From an uncultured Microbacterium sp. (GTDB taxonomy: Bacteria > Actinomycetota > Actinomycetes > Actinomycetales > Microbacteriaceae), in the NCBI RefSeq assembly GCF_945952435.1, contig NZ_CAMFHZ010000003.1, forward strand, positions 113,615 to 177,614: a DNA stretch of 64,000 nt, read 5' to 3'. Position 1 is the stretch's first letter, and every line of letters starts with the position of its first letter. Shown piece by piece: positions 38,527 to 47,609 of the stretch. Made by a program: the position numbers and the translations under genes. The notes beneath the pieces were generated by a model. It was not told where the DNA came from and searched no databases. It saw only the letters and a program-made list of their open reading frames with translations.

Positions 38527-38805
38527 TCAGCGAGAGGTGCCGGCGTCGTGCGGAGGAGTGACGACGTTGGTGGGCTGCGGCGCGACGGTGTTCTGCGCGG
38601 GGGTGACCGGCGCGGAGGCCTCAGGCGCCGTCGTTCCGGCGTCGCGCACGGCGTCGTCGTCCTTCATCGCCTTCATCTCGCCCTTGAAGACACGGGCCGA
38701 CTGGCCCATGCTCTTCGCGAGCGCGGGGAGCTTCGCCGCACCGAACAGCAGCAGGATGACGGCGAGAATGATGACGAGGTGCCATCCGTTGAGCCCGGCG
38801 AGCAT
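38527..38805 (-). CDS. tatA: Sec-independent protein translocase TatA
   Basis: 92 residues. A single N-terminal membrane helix with the hallmark hinge FGAAKLPALAKSMG leads into an amphipathic helix, then an acidic and Ala/Pro/Thr-rich tail. TatA oligomers form the Tat pore. Start ATG 38805 has AAGGGAG 8 nt upstream. Located between pafC and tatC as in mycobacteria. Confidence 0.95.
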   Translation of the reverse strand: MLAGLNGWHLVIILAVILLLFGAAKLPALAKSMGQSARVFKGEMKAMKDDDAVRDAGTTAPEASAPVTPAQNTVAPQPTNVVTPPHDAGTSR

Positions 38806-38840
38806 GATGATCTCCCTTGATGGTCAAGTTTCGCGTAAGT

Positions 38841-39827
38841 CTACAGTGCTGCAGGCCCGCTGTCCGCGTTGTAGAGATCCAGACCCGCGCGCGCCCATTC
38901 CCGTGCCGCTGCGCGCGCCGCGGCGGGGTCCAGGATCTCCACCGCGCCCCCGAATCGTGCGGCCAGGCGCTTGAGGCTCAGCGGATCGCCGACCCGCAGC
39001 GTCGCCGTCATCGTCCCCTCCTCGATGCGGACGTCCGCGCGCGTGAGGTAGTCGCGCAGCAGCGGCGCGAGCCGCTCGGGGAAGCGGATCACGGCCTCGT
39101 CGTGCACGGAAGCGCCGGCGAACAGCTCAGGGACGGCCTCGTCGCCGTGCTCGATCGGGATGTCGGTGAGCCGCGGCTCGCTGACCCTGTCCAGATGGAA
39201 CGTGCGCATCGCGCGGCGCAGGTGGCACCAGCCCTGCAGGTACCACTGGCCGTTCGTGATGAGCACGGTGACGGGATCGACGGTGCGGGTGGTGGGCTCC
39301 GCATCCGGCGCCCGGTACGTGAACGACACCGCGACGTGCTCCTGCAGCGCCGTCGAGACGACCGTGCGGACCTCGTCGACCGGTCCCGGGGCGACGATGA
39401 CGTCCGCAGGAAGGCCGGCTGCGCCACGGGAGAGCTTGGCGACGAGGCCGCGCACGACCTCCGAGTCGGCGACGCCGGGAACGGCGGAGGCGAGCTGCAG
39501 TCCCGCGACGAGCGCGGCGGCCTCCCGAGCGGTGAACCTCGGCACACGGCGAAGGCCGACGTCGTTCGTGATCTCGATGATCCCCTGCTGGTCGAGCAGA
39601 TCCCAGTTGATGTCGAAGAGCTCCTGCGGGGGCTGCCAGTAGCCCTCGTCCCCGGGCAGCCCGATCACCGTGAGCTTCTCGACCATCGCGCGCATCTGCG
39701 CCTCGGTCATGTCGAACTCGGCGGCGGCCTCGGCGAGCGACACCTCGCCGCGTTCGAGCAGATAGGGGACGAGGGTCAGGTAGGCGCGCACGCGGTCGGA
39801 CGTGAGCAGCGGCTTGTGATCGGCCAT
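38841..39827 (-). CDS. pafC: WYL-domain transcriptional activator PafC
   Basis: 328 residues: N-terminal winged helix (LTLVPYLLERGEVSLAEAAAEF), then a WYL domain with the motif WYLQGWCHLRRAMRTFHLDRV and a C-terminal extension. PafB and PafC act together as the activator of the SOS-independent DNA-damage response in mycobacteria. Its ATG overlaps the pafB stop by 1 bp. Assigned by domain content and synteny with tatA-tatC-helY. Confidence 0.92.
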   Translation of the reverse strand: MADHKPLLTSDRVRAYLTLVPYLLERGEVSLAEAAAEFDMTEAQMRAMVEKLTVIGLPGDEGYWQPPQELFDINWDLLDQQGIIEITNDVGLRRVPRFTAREAAALVAGLQLASAVPGVADSEVVRGLVAKLSRGAAGLPADVIVAPGPVDEVRTVVSTALQEHVAVSFTYRAPDAEPTTRTVDPVTVLITNGQWYLQGWCHLRRAMRTFHLDRVSEPRLTDIPIEHGDEAVPELFAGASVHDEAVIRFPERLAPLLRDYLTRADVRIEEGTMTATLRVGDPLSLKRLAARFGGAVEILDPAAARAAAREWARAGLDLYNADSGPAAL

Positions 39828-40825
39828 CAGGCTCCCTCCTCCCCCGTGTGCGCGGCGCCGTGATGCACGGCCGCCACCGCGCGCAGACGTTCGACGACCT
39901 CGGCGCGCAGGTCCTCCGGCGCGACGACGCGCACCTCCGGGCCGTAGGAGGCCAGCTCGTCCGCGAGGATGTGCAGATCCACGTACGGCAGCCGGAAGCC
40001 CTGCGCGGCCGGCTCCGCACGGCGCCCGAGCCGGAGAGCAGCCTCCGTGCCCGGGGTGATCTCGAGGAGCGCGGAGTTCGCGGCGGCGACCGCGGCCAGC
40101 CCGGCCAGCGCGCGCTCGCCGGCTCCCTCGCGCAGTGCGGGCGGGAAGGAGGCGGATCCGACGACGACGTCCCCGATGATCCGTGTCAGCAGGAACATCC
40201 GATCACCGTCCGCGTCGACGTCGTTTCCGAAGACGTGCCAGCGGGCCTCGTACTCGACGAGCGCCAAGGGGCGCACCCGGCGCCGGCGCGGGGACTCCTC
40301 TCCCGGCTTCAGATAGTCGAAGACCACCTCGACGCTGCGTTCGATCGCGCCCTGCAACGGGGCGAACGCCGCGTCGCGCGCCGTGATGCGCGGGGCGAAG
40401 CCGATGATCGGCTCGTCGACGTCGATCCCGAGGGCGCGGATCTTGCGCACGCCGGCCTGCGCGTCGCCCGAGAGCGACTCCTCGCTCCACACGCTCCCGG
40501 CGAGCCGCAGAACCGCGAGCTCCGCCGGCGTGAACTCGATGTCGACGGGCAGGTCGTACTCGGCCTTCGGGATCCGATAGCGCGCTTCCCTGAGGTCGTT
40601 CGGGTCGGCGTGGTCGCCGAGCGTCTCGATGGGGATGCCGAGGGAGCGGAGTTCGTCCTTGTCGCGCTCGAACATCTTCTCCAGCGCGTCCTGACGTCCG
40701 TCGGCGCGCTGGCGGTACCCCGAGACCGAGGCAAGGATCTGCTGCTTGGTCAGTCCGATCTCGGTCGCCATGAGCGCGACGACGAGGTTCGTCAGACGCT
40801 CTTCCGCCGGAATCCGCGCCGCCAT
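39827..40825 (-). CDS. pafB: WYL-domain transcriptional activator PafB
   Basis: 332 residues with an N-terminal winged helix (ERLTNLVVALMATEIGLTKQ) and a WYL domain with the variant RWHVFGNDVDADGDRMFLLTRI, then a C-terminal regulatory region. Partner of PafC; the WYL pocket is thought to sense single-stranded DNA. ATG 40825 has AAGGAC upstream. A 7-bp inverted repeat with 5-nt spacer (40843-40861) lies between the FKBP stop and this start and may be a weak terminator. Unlike in mycobacteria, no pafA or proteasome genes precede it. Confidence 0.92.
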   Translation of the reverse strand: MAARIPAEERLTNLVVALMATEIGLTKQQILASVSGYRQRADGRQDALEKMFERDKDELRSLGIPIETLGDHADPNDLREARYRIPKAEYDLPVDIEFTPAELAVLRLAGSVWSEESLSGDAQAGVRKIRALGIDVDEPIIGFAPRITARDAAFAPLQGAIERSVEVVFDYLKPGEESPRRRRVRPLALVEYEARWHVFGNDVDADGDRMFLLTRIIGDVVVGSASFPPALREGAGERALAGLAAVAAANSALLEITPGTEAALRLGRRAEPAAQGFRLPYVDLHILADELASYGPEVRVVAPEDLRAEVVERLRAVAAVHHGAAHTGEEGA

Positions 40826-40866
40826 CGCTGCCGTCCTTCACTGGCCCGCGCGCGGCGGGCCTTCGA

Positions 40867-41832
40867 TCACTGCCCCGAGGAGGAAGGGGCGTCGATCCCG
40901 AGGATATCGATCACGAGCACCTGGGTGCCCCCGCTGCCGTCGGCGCTCGACGCCTGACCGTCCGCCGCGGGGACCACGATCATCACCTGCGACCCGACGG
41001 TCTTGCCCACGAGACCCTTGTCGAACACCTCGCCGAGATCCGTCTCGGTGAACCGGACGGACTGCTCCCCCCACGTGGTCTTGAGAACCTTGCGGGTGTC
41101 CCAGTCGACCGCGGTGAACTGGACGCGCACCGCGTCGCCCTTGGTGATCGCCGTGCCGTCGCCGTGGAGCAGGGTCTGCACCACGAGCGAGGACGGCTTC
41201 TTCGCATCCGGCACGATGATGCCGGGGCGACCGTCGGGCGCGCGCACGACGGTCGGGAGTCCGAGGGCGTCGTTGTAGACGAGGGAACCCTCCGCCCGAG
41301 GGAGGTACACCTTGAGCACGTCCATGACCGCGACGACCGAGTCGTCCGCGGCCAGGTTCACCCCCTGTGCCAGGGCGTCGGAGACCTGTGCGTGCGGAAT
41401 GCCGACGAGCAGCCGGGAACCCGCGGTCGCGCACTGCAACGCGGCGCCGATCCCCTTCGCCTGCGAGGCCCAGCTCTCGACGTCGCCGACGCGGGAGAGG
41501 TCTCCGTTGAAGTCGGTCGCGACGAGCTTGCGTCCCGTCTTCGCGCTGTAGAGGGCGATGTCGACGACGAGGGGCTGGTGCGCGCTGGTGACGGCGGTGC
41601 CCTTGCCGACGATCAGGTCGTCGACGGAGAGCTTCGACGCGCGCGTCGGGGTGCTCACCGTCACGTCCGGCGCCGCGCCGAAGTCGCCCTTCACCGCCAC
41701 CGAACTGGCGAAATCCGGTGCCCCGGTCTGCGTCGGGCAGGAGTTCCCCGCGAACGACGGCCCGCCCGCACACCCCGTCAGGGCGAGGGCGGCGAGACCG
41801 AGGGTGATCAGGGCAGCGGCAGTCTTACGCAC
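40867..41832 (-). CDS. FKBP-type peptidyl-prolyl isomerase lipoprotein
   Basis: 321 residues. Signal peptide with lipobox LALTGC (acylated Cys near residue 21), so an extracytoplasmic lipoprotein processed by Lgt. Two FKBP-like domains, about 80-190 and 195-315; the second has GDAVRVQFTAVDWDTRKVLKTTW, FDKGLVGKTVGSQVMIVVP and LVIDILGI, typical of secreted actinobacterial FKBPs. GTG 41832 lies 7 nt after TAGACT (41840-41845, minus strand), so likely leaderless. Chaperone/isomerase activity is inferred from family. Confidence 0.9.
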   Translation of the reverse strand: MRKTAAALITLGLAALALTGCAGGPSFAGNSCPTQTGAPDFASSVAVKGDFGAAPDVTVSTPTRASKLSVDDLIVGKGTAVTSAHQPLVVDIALYSAKTGRKLVATDFNGDLSRVGDVESWASQAKGIGAALQCATAGSRLLVGIPHAQVSDALAQGVNLAADDSVVAVMDVLKVYLPRAEGSLVYNDALGLPTVVRAPDGRPGIIVPDAKKPSSLVVQTLLHGDGTAITKGDAVRVQFTAVDWDTRKVLKTTWGEQSVRFTETDLGEVFDKGLVGKTVGSQVMIVVPAADGQASSADGSGGTQVLVIDILGIDAPSSSGQ

Positions 41833-41842
41833 GCGCTCCAGT

Positions 41843-42889
41843 CTAAGCGGACGGATCCGAGGCGTCGGACCGTGCCACGCCCGCGTCGCCGGATGCCGCG
41901 AGTCGCGCGCCGCCGGCGGCGCGCTGGGCCTCCCGGACGCGCTTGCGCAGGTTCTTGTCCGTGATCTCCCTGTCGCCGACCGCGCCGGGCGTCCAGAGCT
42001 CCACGTCCACGTCGCCGTAGCTGGGCTTCTTGGCCGCGCGCCGCTTGACGTCGGGCGGAACCGCGCCCGGTGCGAGCCGGCGGGCGGTGATCAGGAACCC
42101 GGTGTGCGCGACCATCCGGTGATCCGGGCGGACGGCGAGCCCTTCCACGTGCCATCCGCGGACCATGGTCTCGGAGGACTCCGGCTCGGTGAACAGCCCC
42201 GTGCCGCGGATGTACTCCGCGACCCGGGAGAGCTGGGTCGCGGTCGCGATGTAGCAGAGCACGACCCCGCCGGGCGCGAGGGCCTCCGCGACGGCGTCGA
42301 TGCACTCCCAGGGAGCCAGCATGTCGAGCACGACCCTGTCCACGCTTCCCGTCGGGAATCGGCCGGGCAGCTCCTCCTGCAGATCGCCGACGACGACGTC
42401 CCACGACGGCGGGAGGGCGCCGAGGAAGGTCTCGACGTTGGCGCGCGCGACCTCGGCGAAGTCCTCCCGCCGCTCGAAGGAGACGAGCCGTCCTTCGGAG
42501 CCGATCGCCCGCAGCAGGGAGAGCGAGAGAGCGCCGGAGCCGACGCCTGCCTCGACGACCGTCGCGCCGGGGAAGATGTCGGCCTGCGTCACGATCTGCG
42601 CCGCGTCCTTCGGGTAGACGATCGCCGCGCCGCGCGGCATCGACATGACGAAGTCGCGCAGCAGCGGCCGCAGGGCGAGGTACTCGTGGCCGGAGCTGTT
42701 CTCGACGACCGAGCCGTCCGGCAGTCCGATGAGATCGCGATGGCGGAGCACGCCGTGATGCGTGTGCAGTTCGCCGTCGGCGCGGAGCGTGATCGTGTGC
42801 ATACGGCCCTTCGGGCCGGTCAGCTGCACCCGGTCGCCCTCGCGGAATGGCCCGCTGGGCCGGGGTCCCGACGTGGGGTCGACGCTCAT
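41843..42889 (-). CDS. trmI: tRNA (adenine-58-N1)-methyltransferase
   Basis: 348 residues. An N-terminal beta domain is followed by a Rossmann methyltransferase domain with the SAM loop VVEAGVGSGALSLSLLRAIG near residue 113, VGDLQEELP, and LDMLAPWECIDAVAEALAPGG. This is the TrmI family that makes m1A58 in the T-loop of tRNAs. The C-terminal 60 residues are an Arg/Ala-rich extension. ATG 42889 overlaps the HAD stop (ATGA). Mycobacterium has trmI upstream of the Pup-proteasome cluster. Confidence 0.95.
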   Translation of the reverse strand: MSVDPTSGPRPSGPFREGDRVQLTGPKGRMHTITLRADGELHTHHGVLRHRDLIGLPDGSVVENSSGHEYLALRPLLRDFVMSMPRGAAIVYPKDAAQIVTQADIFPGATVVEAGVGSGALSLSLLRAIGSEGRLVSFERREDFAEVARANVETFLGALPPSWDVVVGDLQEELPGRFPTGSVDRVVLDMLAPWECIDAVAEALAPGGVVLCYIATATQLSRVAEYIRGTGLFTEPESSETMVRGWHVEGLAVRPDHRMVAHTGFLITARRLAPGAVPPDVKRRAAKKPSYGDVDVELWTPGAVGDREITDKNLRKRVREAQRAAGGARLAASGDAGVARSDASDPSA

Positions 42890-43572
42890 CGGGCGACCTC
42901 CGTCCGCTCCGCAGCGACTCGCGCGAACTCCGCGGCGATGTCGTCGGCATCCTTGTCCGAGAGGCTCTCCCAGAGCAGATCGGCGCCGAGCCCGTCCAGC
43001 GGCACGATGTGCGGCACGCCGATCGTGACGGCACGGGCGGCCGCGGCCGCGGCCACGCCGGTGGGCGAGTCCTCCAGCGCGACCGTGTCGAGGATGTCGA
43101 CCCCGAGGGCCTCCGCCGCCTGCAGATAGGGGTCGGGGAACGGCTTGGGGCGGGTCGCGTCGTCGCCGCCGACGATCACGTCGAAGGCGTCGAAGCCGAT
43201 GAGCGCGACGATGTCCTCCGCCATGCGACGCAGCGACATCGTGACGAGGCCCGTGCGGATCCCCGCGTCCTTCAGGCTGCGCAGCAGCTCGCGCGCGCCG
43301 GGGCGGAACGGCACGCCGTCCTGCTGCAGACGCACGCGGACGCGCTCGGTGAGCTCGTCGACGATCGCCTGCGGCTCCATGTCGACGCCGGCGGAGCGAA
43401 GGATCAGCGCACTGCCGATGAGGCTGTTGCCGACCAGCTGCAGGGCCTGCTCGTGGGTCCAGGTGCCGCCGAAGGATGCGACCAGATCGGTCTCGGCATC
43501 CATCCAGTACGGCTCGGTGTCGACGAGGGTTCCGTCCATGTCCCAGAGGACCGCGCGAGGGTGCTGTGTCAC
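42886..43572 (-). CDS. HAD-superfamily phosphatase
   Basis: 228 residues. Motif I is VLWDMDGTLVDTEPYW (nucleophile Asp and acid Asp), the cap domain is of the subclass with four helices, motif II is TGLVTMS, and motifs III/IV are RPKPFPDPYLQAAE and VALEDSPTGVAAAAAA. It resembles beta-phosphoglucomutase or sugar-phosphatase relatives; the substrate is open. The GTG start at 43572 lies 6 nt after TACCAT (43579-43584, minus strand), suggesting leaderless initiation. Forms an operon with trmI. Confidence 0.9.
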   Translation of the reverse strand: MTQHPRAVLWDMDGTLVDTEPYWMDAETDLVASFGGTWTHEQALQLVGNSLIGSALILRSAGVDMEPQAIVDELTERVRVRLQQDGVPFRPGARELLRSLKDAGIRTGLVTMSLRRMAEDIVALIGFDAFDVIVGGDDATRPKPFPDPYLQAAEALGVDILDTVALEDSPTGVAAAAAARAVTIGVPHIVPLDGLGADLLWESLSDKDADDIAAEFARVAAERTEVAR

Positions 43573-43682
43573 TGCTCCATGGTACCGGCGGCACGGAGGC
43601 GGCCCCGTCCGACGCCGGATCCGCTCGCGAGGACTAGCCTGGACGGAACCCGCGGCGCCCGCTGCGGGGCGAGAGGAACGTC

Positions 43683-44549
43683 GTGCAGGTACTCGGATCC
43701 CGGATCGTCGTCGCCGCGTTCGACGGATGGAACGACGCGGGAGAGGCCGCGTCCGCCGCCGCCGAGCAGATCGCCGACGCGGGCCCCTACGAGCTCGTGC
43801 ACACCGTCGACCCCGAGCTCTACTTCGACTATCAGTGGGCCCGCCCGACCGTCGAGCGGGACGCCGAGGGCGTGCGTCAGCTGCGCTGGCCGCGCGCGCG
43901 GCTGCGTCGCCCGGCCGACGACCTCTCCCGCCCCCGCGAGGCCGACGAGCCCCGGCTGTGGCTGTTGACCGGCACGGAGCCCGCGCGGGCGTGGCAGTCG
44001 TTCAGTGCCGAGTTCATCGACGCGGCGCTGCGCGAGGACGTGACCGGTTTCGTGACGCTCGGCGCGATGCTCTCCGACGTGCCGCACACCCGTCCGATCT
44101 CGATCTTCGCGTCGAGCGAGAACTCCGACGTGCGCGAGGCGCTCGGCATCGAGCGATCCGGGTACGAGGGCCCGATCGGGATCCTGTCCGCCCTCGAGCA
44201 CGCGGCGGAGGAGGCCGGGATCCCCGCGCTCTCGCTCTGGGCGAACGTTCCGCACTACGTGCAGACGGGCGGCGCCTCGCCCAAGGCCACGCTCGCCCTC
44301 CTGGACCGCTTGCACGAGGTGACCGGAGTCGACGTGGCCCGCAGCCAGCTCGCCACGGAGGCCGCCGTCTGGGAGGCGACGATCGACGCCGCGGCCGCGG
44401 AGGACGAGGAGATGGCGGCCTACATCGAGCAGCTGGAAGCCAAGCGCGACACGTGGGAGTCGCCCGACGCCTCGGGCGAGGCGATCGCGCAGGCGTTCGA
44501 ACGCTTCTTCCGCCGCAACGGGGACGGTCCGGGAGAGCACAAGCGCTGA
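43683..44549 (+). CDS. PAC2 family protein
   Basis: 288 residues of the PAC2 superfamily, whose eukaryotic members are proteasome-assembly chaperones and whose bacterial role is unknown. Recognised by RIVVAAFDGWNDAGEAA, TVERDAEGVRQLRWP, LTGTEPARAWQSFSAEF, GFVTLGAMLSDVPHTRP, and ALSLWANVPHYVQTGGASPKA. The C-terminus carries coiled-coil-like MAAYIEQLEAKRD. GTG 43683 is preceded by GAGAGGA. It is interesting that this gene stays near pafBC in a locus without proteasome genes. It converges on uppP through a small hairpin. Confidence 0.88.
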   Translation: MQVLGSRIVVAAFDGWNDAGEAASAAAEQIADAGPYELVHTVDPELYFDYQWARPTVERDAEGVRQLRWPRARLRRPADDLSRPREADEPRLWLLTGTEPARAWQSFSAEFIDAALREDVTGFVTLGAMLSDVPHTRPISIFASSENSDVREALGIERSGYEGPIGILSALEHAAEEAGIPALSLWANVPHYVQTGGASPKATLALLDRLHEVTGVDVARSQLATEAAVWEATIDAAAAEDEEMAAYIEQLEAKRDTWESPDASGEAIAQAFERFFRRNGDGPGEHKR

Positions 44550-44568
44550 GTGCGCCGAGAGGGCGCAC
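44550..44568. terminator. Small hairpin between convergent PAC2 and uppP genes
   Basis: 7-bp inverted repeat GTGCGCC / GGCGCAC with 5-nt loop, starting 1 nt after the PAC2 stop and ending 9 nt before the uppP stop. A modest terminator candidate. Confidence 0.5.
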
Positions 44569-44577
44569 CGCCGCGGA

Positions 44578-45402
44578 TCAGGGCTGGATGACGCCCAGCG
44601 CGAGCAGGACGATCAGCGTCACGCCGAGCAGGATCCGGTAGACGACGAACGGCAGGAAACTGCGCTGCGAGATCCAGCGCATGAAGAACGTGATCACGGC
44701 GAGTCCGACGACGAACGCGATCCCCGTGGCGGCGAGGGTCTCCCCCGCCGAGAAGATCGACGGTTTGCCGATGCTCTTGAACATCTCGTAGAAGCCCGAT
44801 CCGAACACGGCGGGGATCGCGAGCAGGAACGCGTAGCGTGCGGCGGCTGCGCGCTCGTAGCCGAGCAGCAGCCCCGCGGTGATCGTGCCACCGGAACGGG
44901 AGACGCCCGGAATCAGTGCGAGCGACTGGGCGAGGCCGTAGACGACGCCGTGCCCCAGCGTCAGATCGTCGAGCGTGCGCCGACGCGCTCCGATCGCGTC
45001 GGCGACGCCGAGCAGCACGCCGAAGACGATCAGCATGATGGCGACGAGCCACAGCGAACGGAACACGGTCTCGATCTGGTCCTTGAACACGAGACCGAGC
45101 ACGACGATCGGGATGCTGCCGATGATGATGAGCCAGCCCATGCGCGCGTCGGGGTCGTTGCGCGGGATGCGGCCGAGGAGCGCCTGGAACCAGTGCGAGA
45201 CGATCCGCACGATGTCGCGCCAGAAGTAGACGACCACCGCTGCTTCCGTGCCGATCTGCGTGATCGCCGTGAACGCGGCCCCCGGATCCTGCACTTCGGG
45301 CAGGAACGCACCCACGATGCGCAGATGGGCGCTGGACGAGATCGGCAGGAACTCGGTGAGGCCCTGGACGATCCCGAGGAAGATCGCTTCGAGAAGATGC
45401 AT
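44578..45402 (-). CDS. uppP: Undecaprenyl-diphosphatase
   Basis: 274-residue membrane protein with about eight helices. The two signature regions are [17 protein letters not shown] near residue 14 and [22 protein letters not shown] near residue 160 (active-site Ser, Arg, Glu). It dephosphorylates undecaprenyl diphosphate to recycle the carrier for peptidoglycan and other glycans, and contributes to bacitracin tolerance. ATG 45402 is preceded by AAGGC. Monocistronic, converging on PAC2. The 98 bp upstream hold nothing recognisable. Confidence 0.96.
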   Translation of the reverse strand: MHLLEAIFLGIVQGLTEFLPISSSAHLRIVGAFLPEVQDPGAAFTAITQIGTEAAVVVYFWRDIVRIVSHWFQALLGRIPRNDPDARMGWLIIIGSIPIVVLGLVFKDQIETVFRSLWLVAIMLIVFGVLLGVADAIGARRRTLDDLTLGHGVVYGLAQSLALIPGVSRSGGTITAGLLLGYERAAAARYAFLLAIPAVFGSGFYEMFKSIGKPSIFSAGETLAATGIAFVVGLAVITFFMRWISQRSFLPFVVYRILLGVTLIVLLALGVIQP

Positions 45403-45500
45403 GGCGTGCCTTCGCGTCGTGCGCGAGCTGCGCAGGTCGGGTGTGCGGACGGTGTCGGTGCGTGGAGGGGCCCGGTCGACGGGCCAGGACCCCTGGGGTG

Positions 45501-46802
45501 TCAGTAGGTGCGCAGCAGGTCGGTCAGCACGCGCTGCCCGAACACGAGGGAATCGATCGGCACCCTCTCGTCCACGCCGTGGAACATCCCGGTGAAATCG
45601 AGATCGGCGGGGAGTCGCAGCGGGGCGAAGCCGTACCCGGTGATCCCGAGGGAGGCGAGCGCCTTGTTGTCCGTCCCCGCGCCGAGCAGATAGGGGATGA
45701 CCGGGACGCCCGGATCGTGCCGGTCGAGCGCCGAGACCATGGCGTCGACGAGTTCGCCGGAGAACGGCGTCTCCATGCCGATGTCCTGCACCACCATCTC
45801 GAGCTCGACGTCATCTCCGATGAGCTCCCGCAGCTGGGCGAGCACCGAATCCTCCTGCCCCGGCACGACGCGCACGTCGACGAGCGCCTCGGCGCGTTCC
45901 GGGATGACGTTGTGCTTGTAGCCCGCCTGCAGGACCGTCGGGTTCGTAGTCGTGCGCAGGGTGGAGCGGAGGAACGCCTCGGCCGGTCCCGCGGCCGCCG
46001 CGAGGGCGTCGGGATCGTCGTTGGGGAGGCCCGTGAGGGCGCTCATGCGGTCCAGGAAGTCCCGCGTCGTGTCGGTGAGCTGGATCGGCCATGCGGTCCT
46101 GCCGATGCGCGCGACCGCCTCGGCGAGCCTCGTCACCGCGTTGTCGGGGTGGAAGCGGCTTCCGTGGCCGGCGCGGCCGCGCGCGACGAGGCGGATCCAC
46201 AGGAGCGCCTTCTCGCCGACCTGCAGCAGATACGCCCTCTGGTCGCCGACCGGGATCGAGTAGCCGCCGACCTCGCTGATCGCCTCCGTCGCGCCCTCGA
46301 ACCACTCGGGGCGGTCCTGCACGACGAGCGCGGAACCCTCCACGCCCCCGTTCTCCTCGTCGGCGAAGAAGACGAGGATCAGGTCGCGCTCCGGCTGCTC
46401 TCCGGCGCGCAGGATCTCGGCCACCGAGGTCAGGATCATCGCGTCCATGTTCTTCATGTCCACGGCCCCGCGCCCCCAGAGCATCCCGTCGCGGACGATG
46501 CCCGCGAACGGATCGACGGACCAGTCCCCGGCCATGGCAGGCACCACGTCGAGGTGTCCGTGCACGACGAGAGCGGGCTTGTCCCTGTTCCGACCGGGTA
46601 CCCGCGCCATCACGCTCGTGCGCCGAGGGACGGGCTCGTAGTACTCGGGCTCCAGACCGAGCGCCGCGAGGTAGTCCCCGACGTACTCCGCGGCCTCGCG
46701 TTCGCCCTTCGCGTCGCCTCCGCCGAAATTAGACGTGTCGAAGCGGATGAGGTCGGCGGCGATCCGCGCGACCTCGGGAAGTTCGAGATCCTGCTCGGGC
46801 AT
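45501..46802 (-). CDS. M20 family metallopeptidase
   Basis: 433 residues. Zinc ligands are in [11 protein letters not shown] (His, Asp), [12 protein letters not shown] (bridging Asp), FFADEENGG (catalytic Glu and ligand Glu), HGSRFHPDN in the lid, and the final His in [10 protein letters not shown]. This is the pattern of the M20/M25/M40 family (dipeptidase/acylase-like, similar to succinyl-diaminopimelate desuccinylase). ATG 46802 lies 6 nt after TAGCCT (46809-46814, minus strand), so leaderless start is likely. The substrate is not known. Divergent from tRNA-Leu(GAG). Confidence 0.92.
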   Translation of the reverse strand: MPEQDLELPEVARIAADLIRFDTSNFGGGDAKGEREAAEYVGDYLAALGLEPEYYEPVPRRTSVMARVPGRNRDKPALVVHGHLDVVPAMAGDWSVDPFAGIVRDGMLWGRGAVDMKNMDAMILTSVAEILRAGEQPERDLILVFFADEENGGVEGSALVVQDRPEWFEGATEAISEVGGYSIPVGDQRAYLLQVGEKALLWIRLVARGRAGHGSRFHPDNAVTRLAEAVARIGRTAWPIQLTDTTRDFLDRMSALTGLPNDDPDALAAAAGPAEAFLRSTLRTTTNPTVLQAGYKHNVIPERAEALVDVRVVPGQEDSVLAQLRELIGDDVELEMVVQDIGMETPFSGELVDAMVSALDRHDPGVPVIPYLLGAGTDNKALASLGITGYGFAPLRLPADLDFTGMFHGVDERVPIDSLVFGQRVLTDLLRTY

Positions 46803-46958
46803 GGCTCCAGGCTACCGAACGGCCGCCGGGGCTCGTGCCGCTCCCCCGGTGCGACGCGCCCGGCGGGCGTCCTGGTTCGAGGGGTCTCCGAGATCGTGGT
46901 AGTGTCATTCCTCGGTTGCGAAACAGCCGAAAGGGTCGGGAAACCGGCCCGGTCACCT

Positions 46959-47043
46959 GCGCGGGTGGCGGAATAGGTAGACGCGCTAGCTTGAGGTGCT
47001 AGTGCCCGAATAGGGCGTGGGGGTTCAAGTCCCCCCTCGCGCA
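46959..47043 (+). tRNA. tRNA-Leu, anticodon GAG
   Basis: Class II tRNA: acceptor GCGCGGG / CTCGCGC (one G-U pair), anticodon stem CTAGC/GCTAG with loop TTGAGGT, anticodon GAG (reads CUC/CUU), long variable arm, T-arm GGGGG-TTCAAGT-CCCCC, discriminator A. CCA is not encoded. Confidence 0.96.
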
Positions 47044-47048
47044 CAGTA

Positions 47049-47090
47049 CGACGAAGGCCCCGGATCCGAAAGGTCCCGGGGCCTTCGTCG
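47049..47090 (+). terminator. Terminator after tRNA-Leu(GAG)
   Basis: Perfect 15-bp inverted repeat (arms 47049-47063 and 47076-47090) with a 12-nt loop, followed by TCCCGTCTTC, 5 nt after the tRNA end. Confidence 0.88.
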
Positions 47091-47175
47091 TCCCGTCTTC
47101 TGGCTCGCCTCCCTGCTCGTGGACCGTGCGGTGTCCGCCTTCGGTGTCCGTGGTCGGCGTTACGATCGTGCCAAC

Positions 47176-47577
47176 ATGCAGGACCCGATCGACCGTATGC
47201 TCGCACGCATCACCCGGCTGCCGTTCCGAGCGACGTTCCACCTCAGGGCGCCCGAGTATCGCTACGCCGTCGCCCGGGGCGCGGATACGATCCGGCGTCA
47301 GGCCGGAGCGCTCATCGACGAGAGGCTCGCGCCCGCGCATCCGCGCAAGGACGGCAGCCAGACGCCGTGGGGCGGCCACCCGGTCTTCCGCGCGCAGCAC
47401 GCCACGGCCACGTGCTGCCGCACCTGCCTGCAGATCAATCATCGGATCCCGAAGGGTCGCGTGCTCAGCGACCGGGAGCGCGGCTACGTCGTCGACGTGA
47501 TCTGCCGCTGGATCGACCACGAGTGCGCGTCCTTCGACCGCAGCACGTTGCCGCCCGCCCCACCGGCGCTGTTCTGA
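47176..47577 (+). CDS. DUF4186 family protein
   Basis: 133 residues. The block FRATFHLRAPEYRYAV, GADTIRRQAGALIDERLAP, RKDGSQTPWGGHPVFRAQHA, TATCCRTCLQINHRIPKGR and YVVDVICRWIDHE is that of DUF4186, a small protein with a conserved Cys-Cys-x2-Cys group and His residues that may bind metal. Function unknown. ATG 47176 lies 9 nt after a TACGAT box (47161-47166), so the leader would be very short or absent. Converges on the VIT-type transporter gene. Confidence 0.87.
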   Translation: MQDPIDRMLARITRLPFRATFHLRAPEYRYAVARGADTIRRQAGALIDERLAPAHPRKDGSQTPWGGHPVFRAQHATATCCRTCLQINHRIPKGRVLSDRERGYVVDVICRWIDHECASFDRSTLPPAPPALF

Positions 47578-47609
47578 GGGGGATCCCCCAGGGCCGCACG
47601 GCGTCTCGG

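Noticed and set aside
47578..47589. GGGGGATCCCCC palindrome after DUF4186 considered as a terminator
   Set aside because: The stem would need almost no loop, so it cannot fold stably. It is probably chance in GC-rich DNA.
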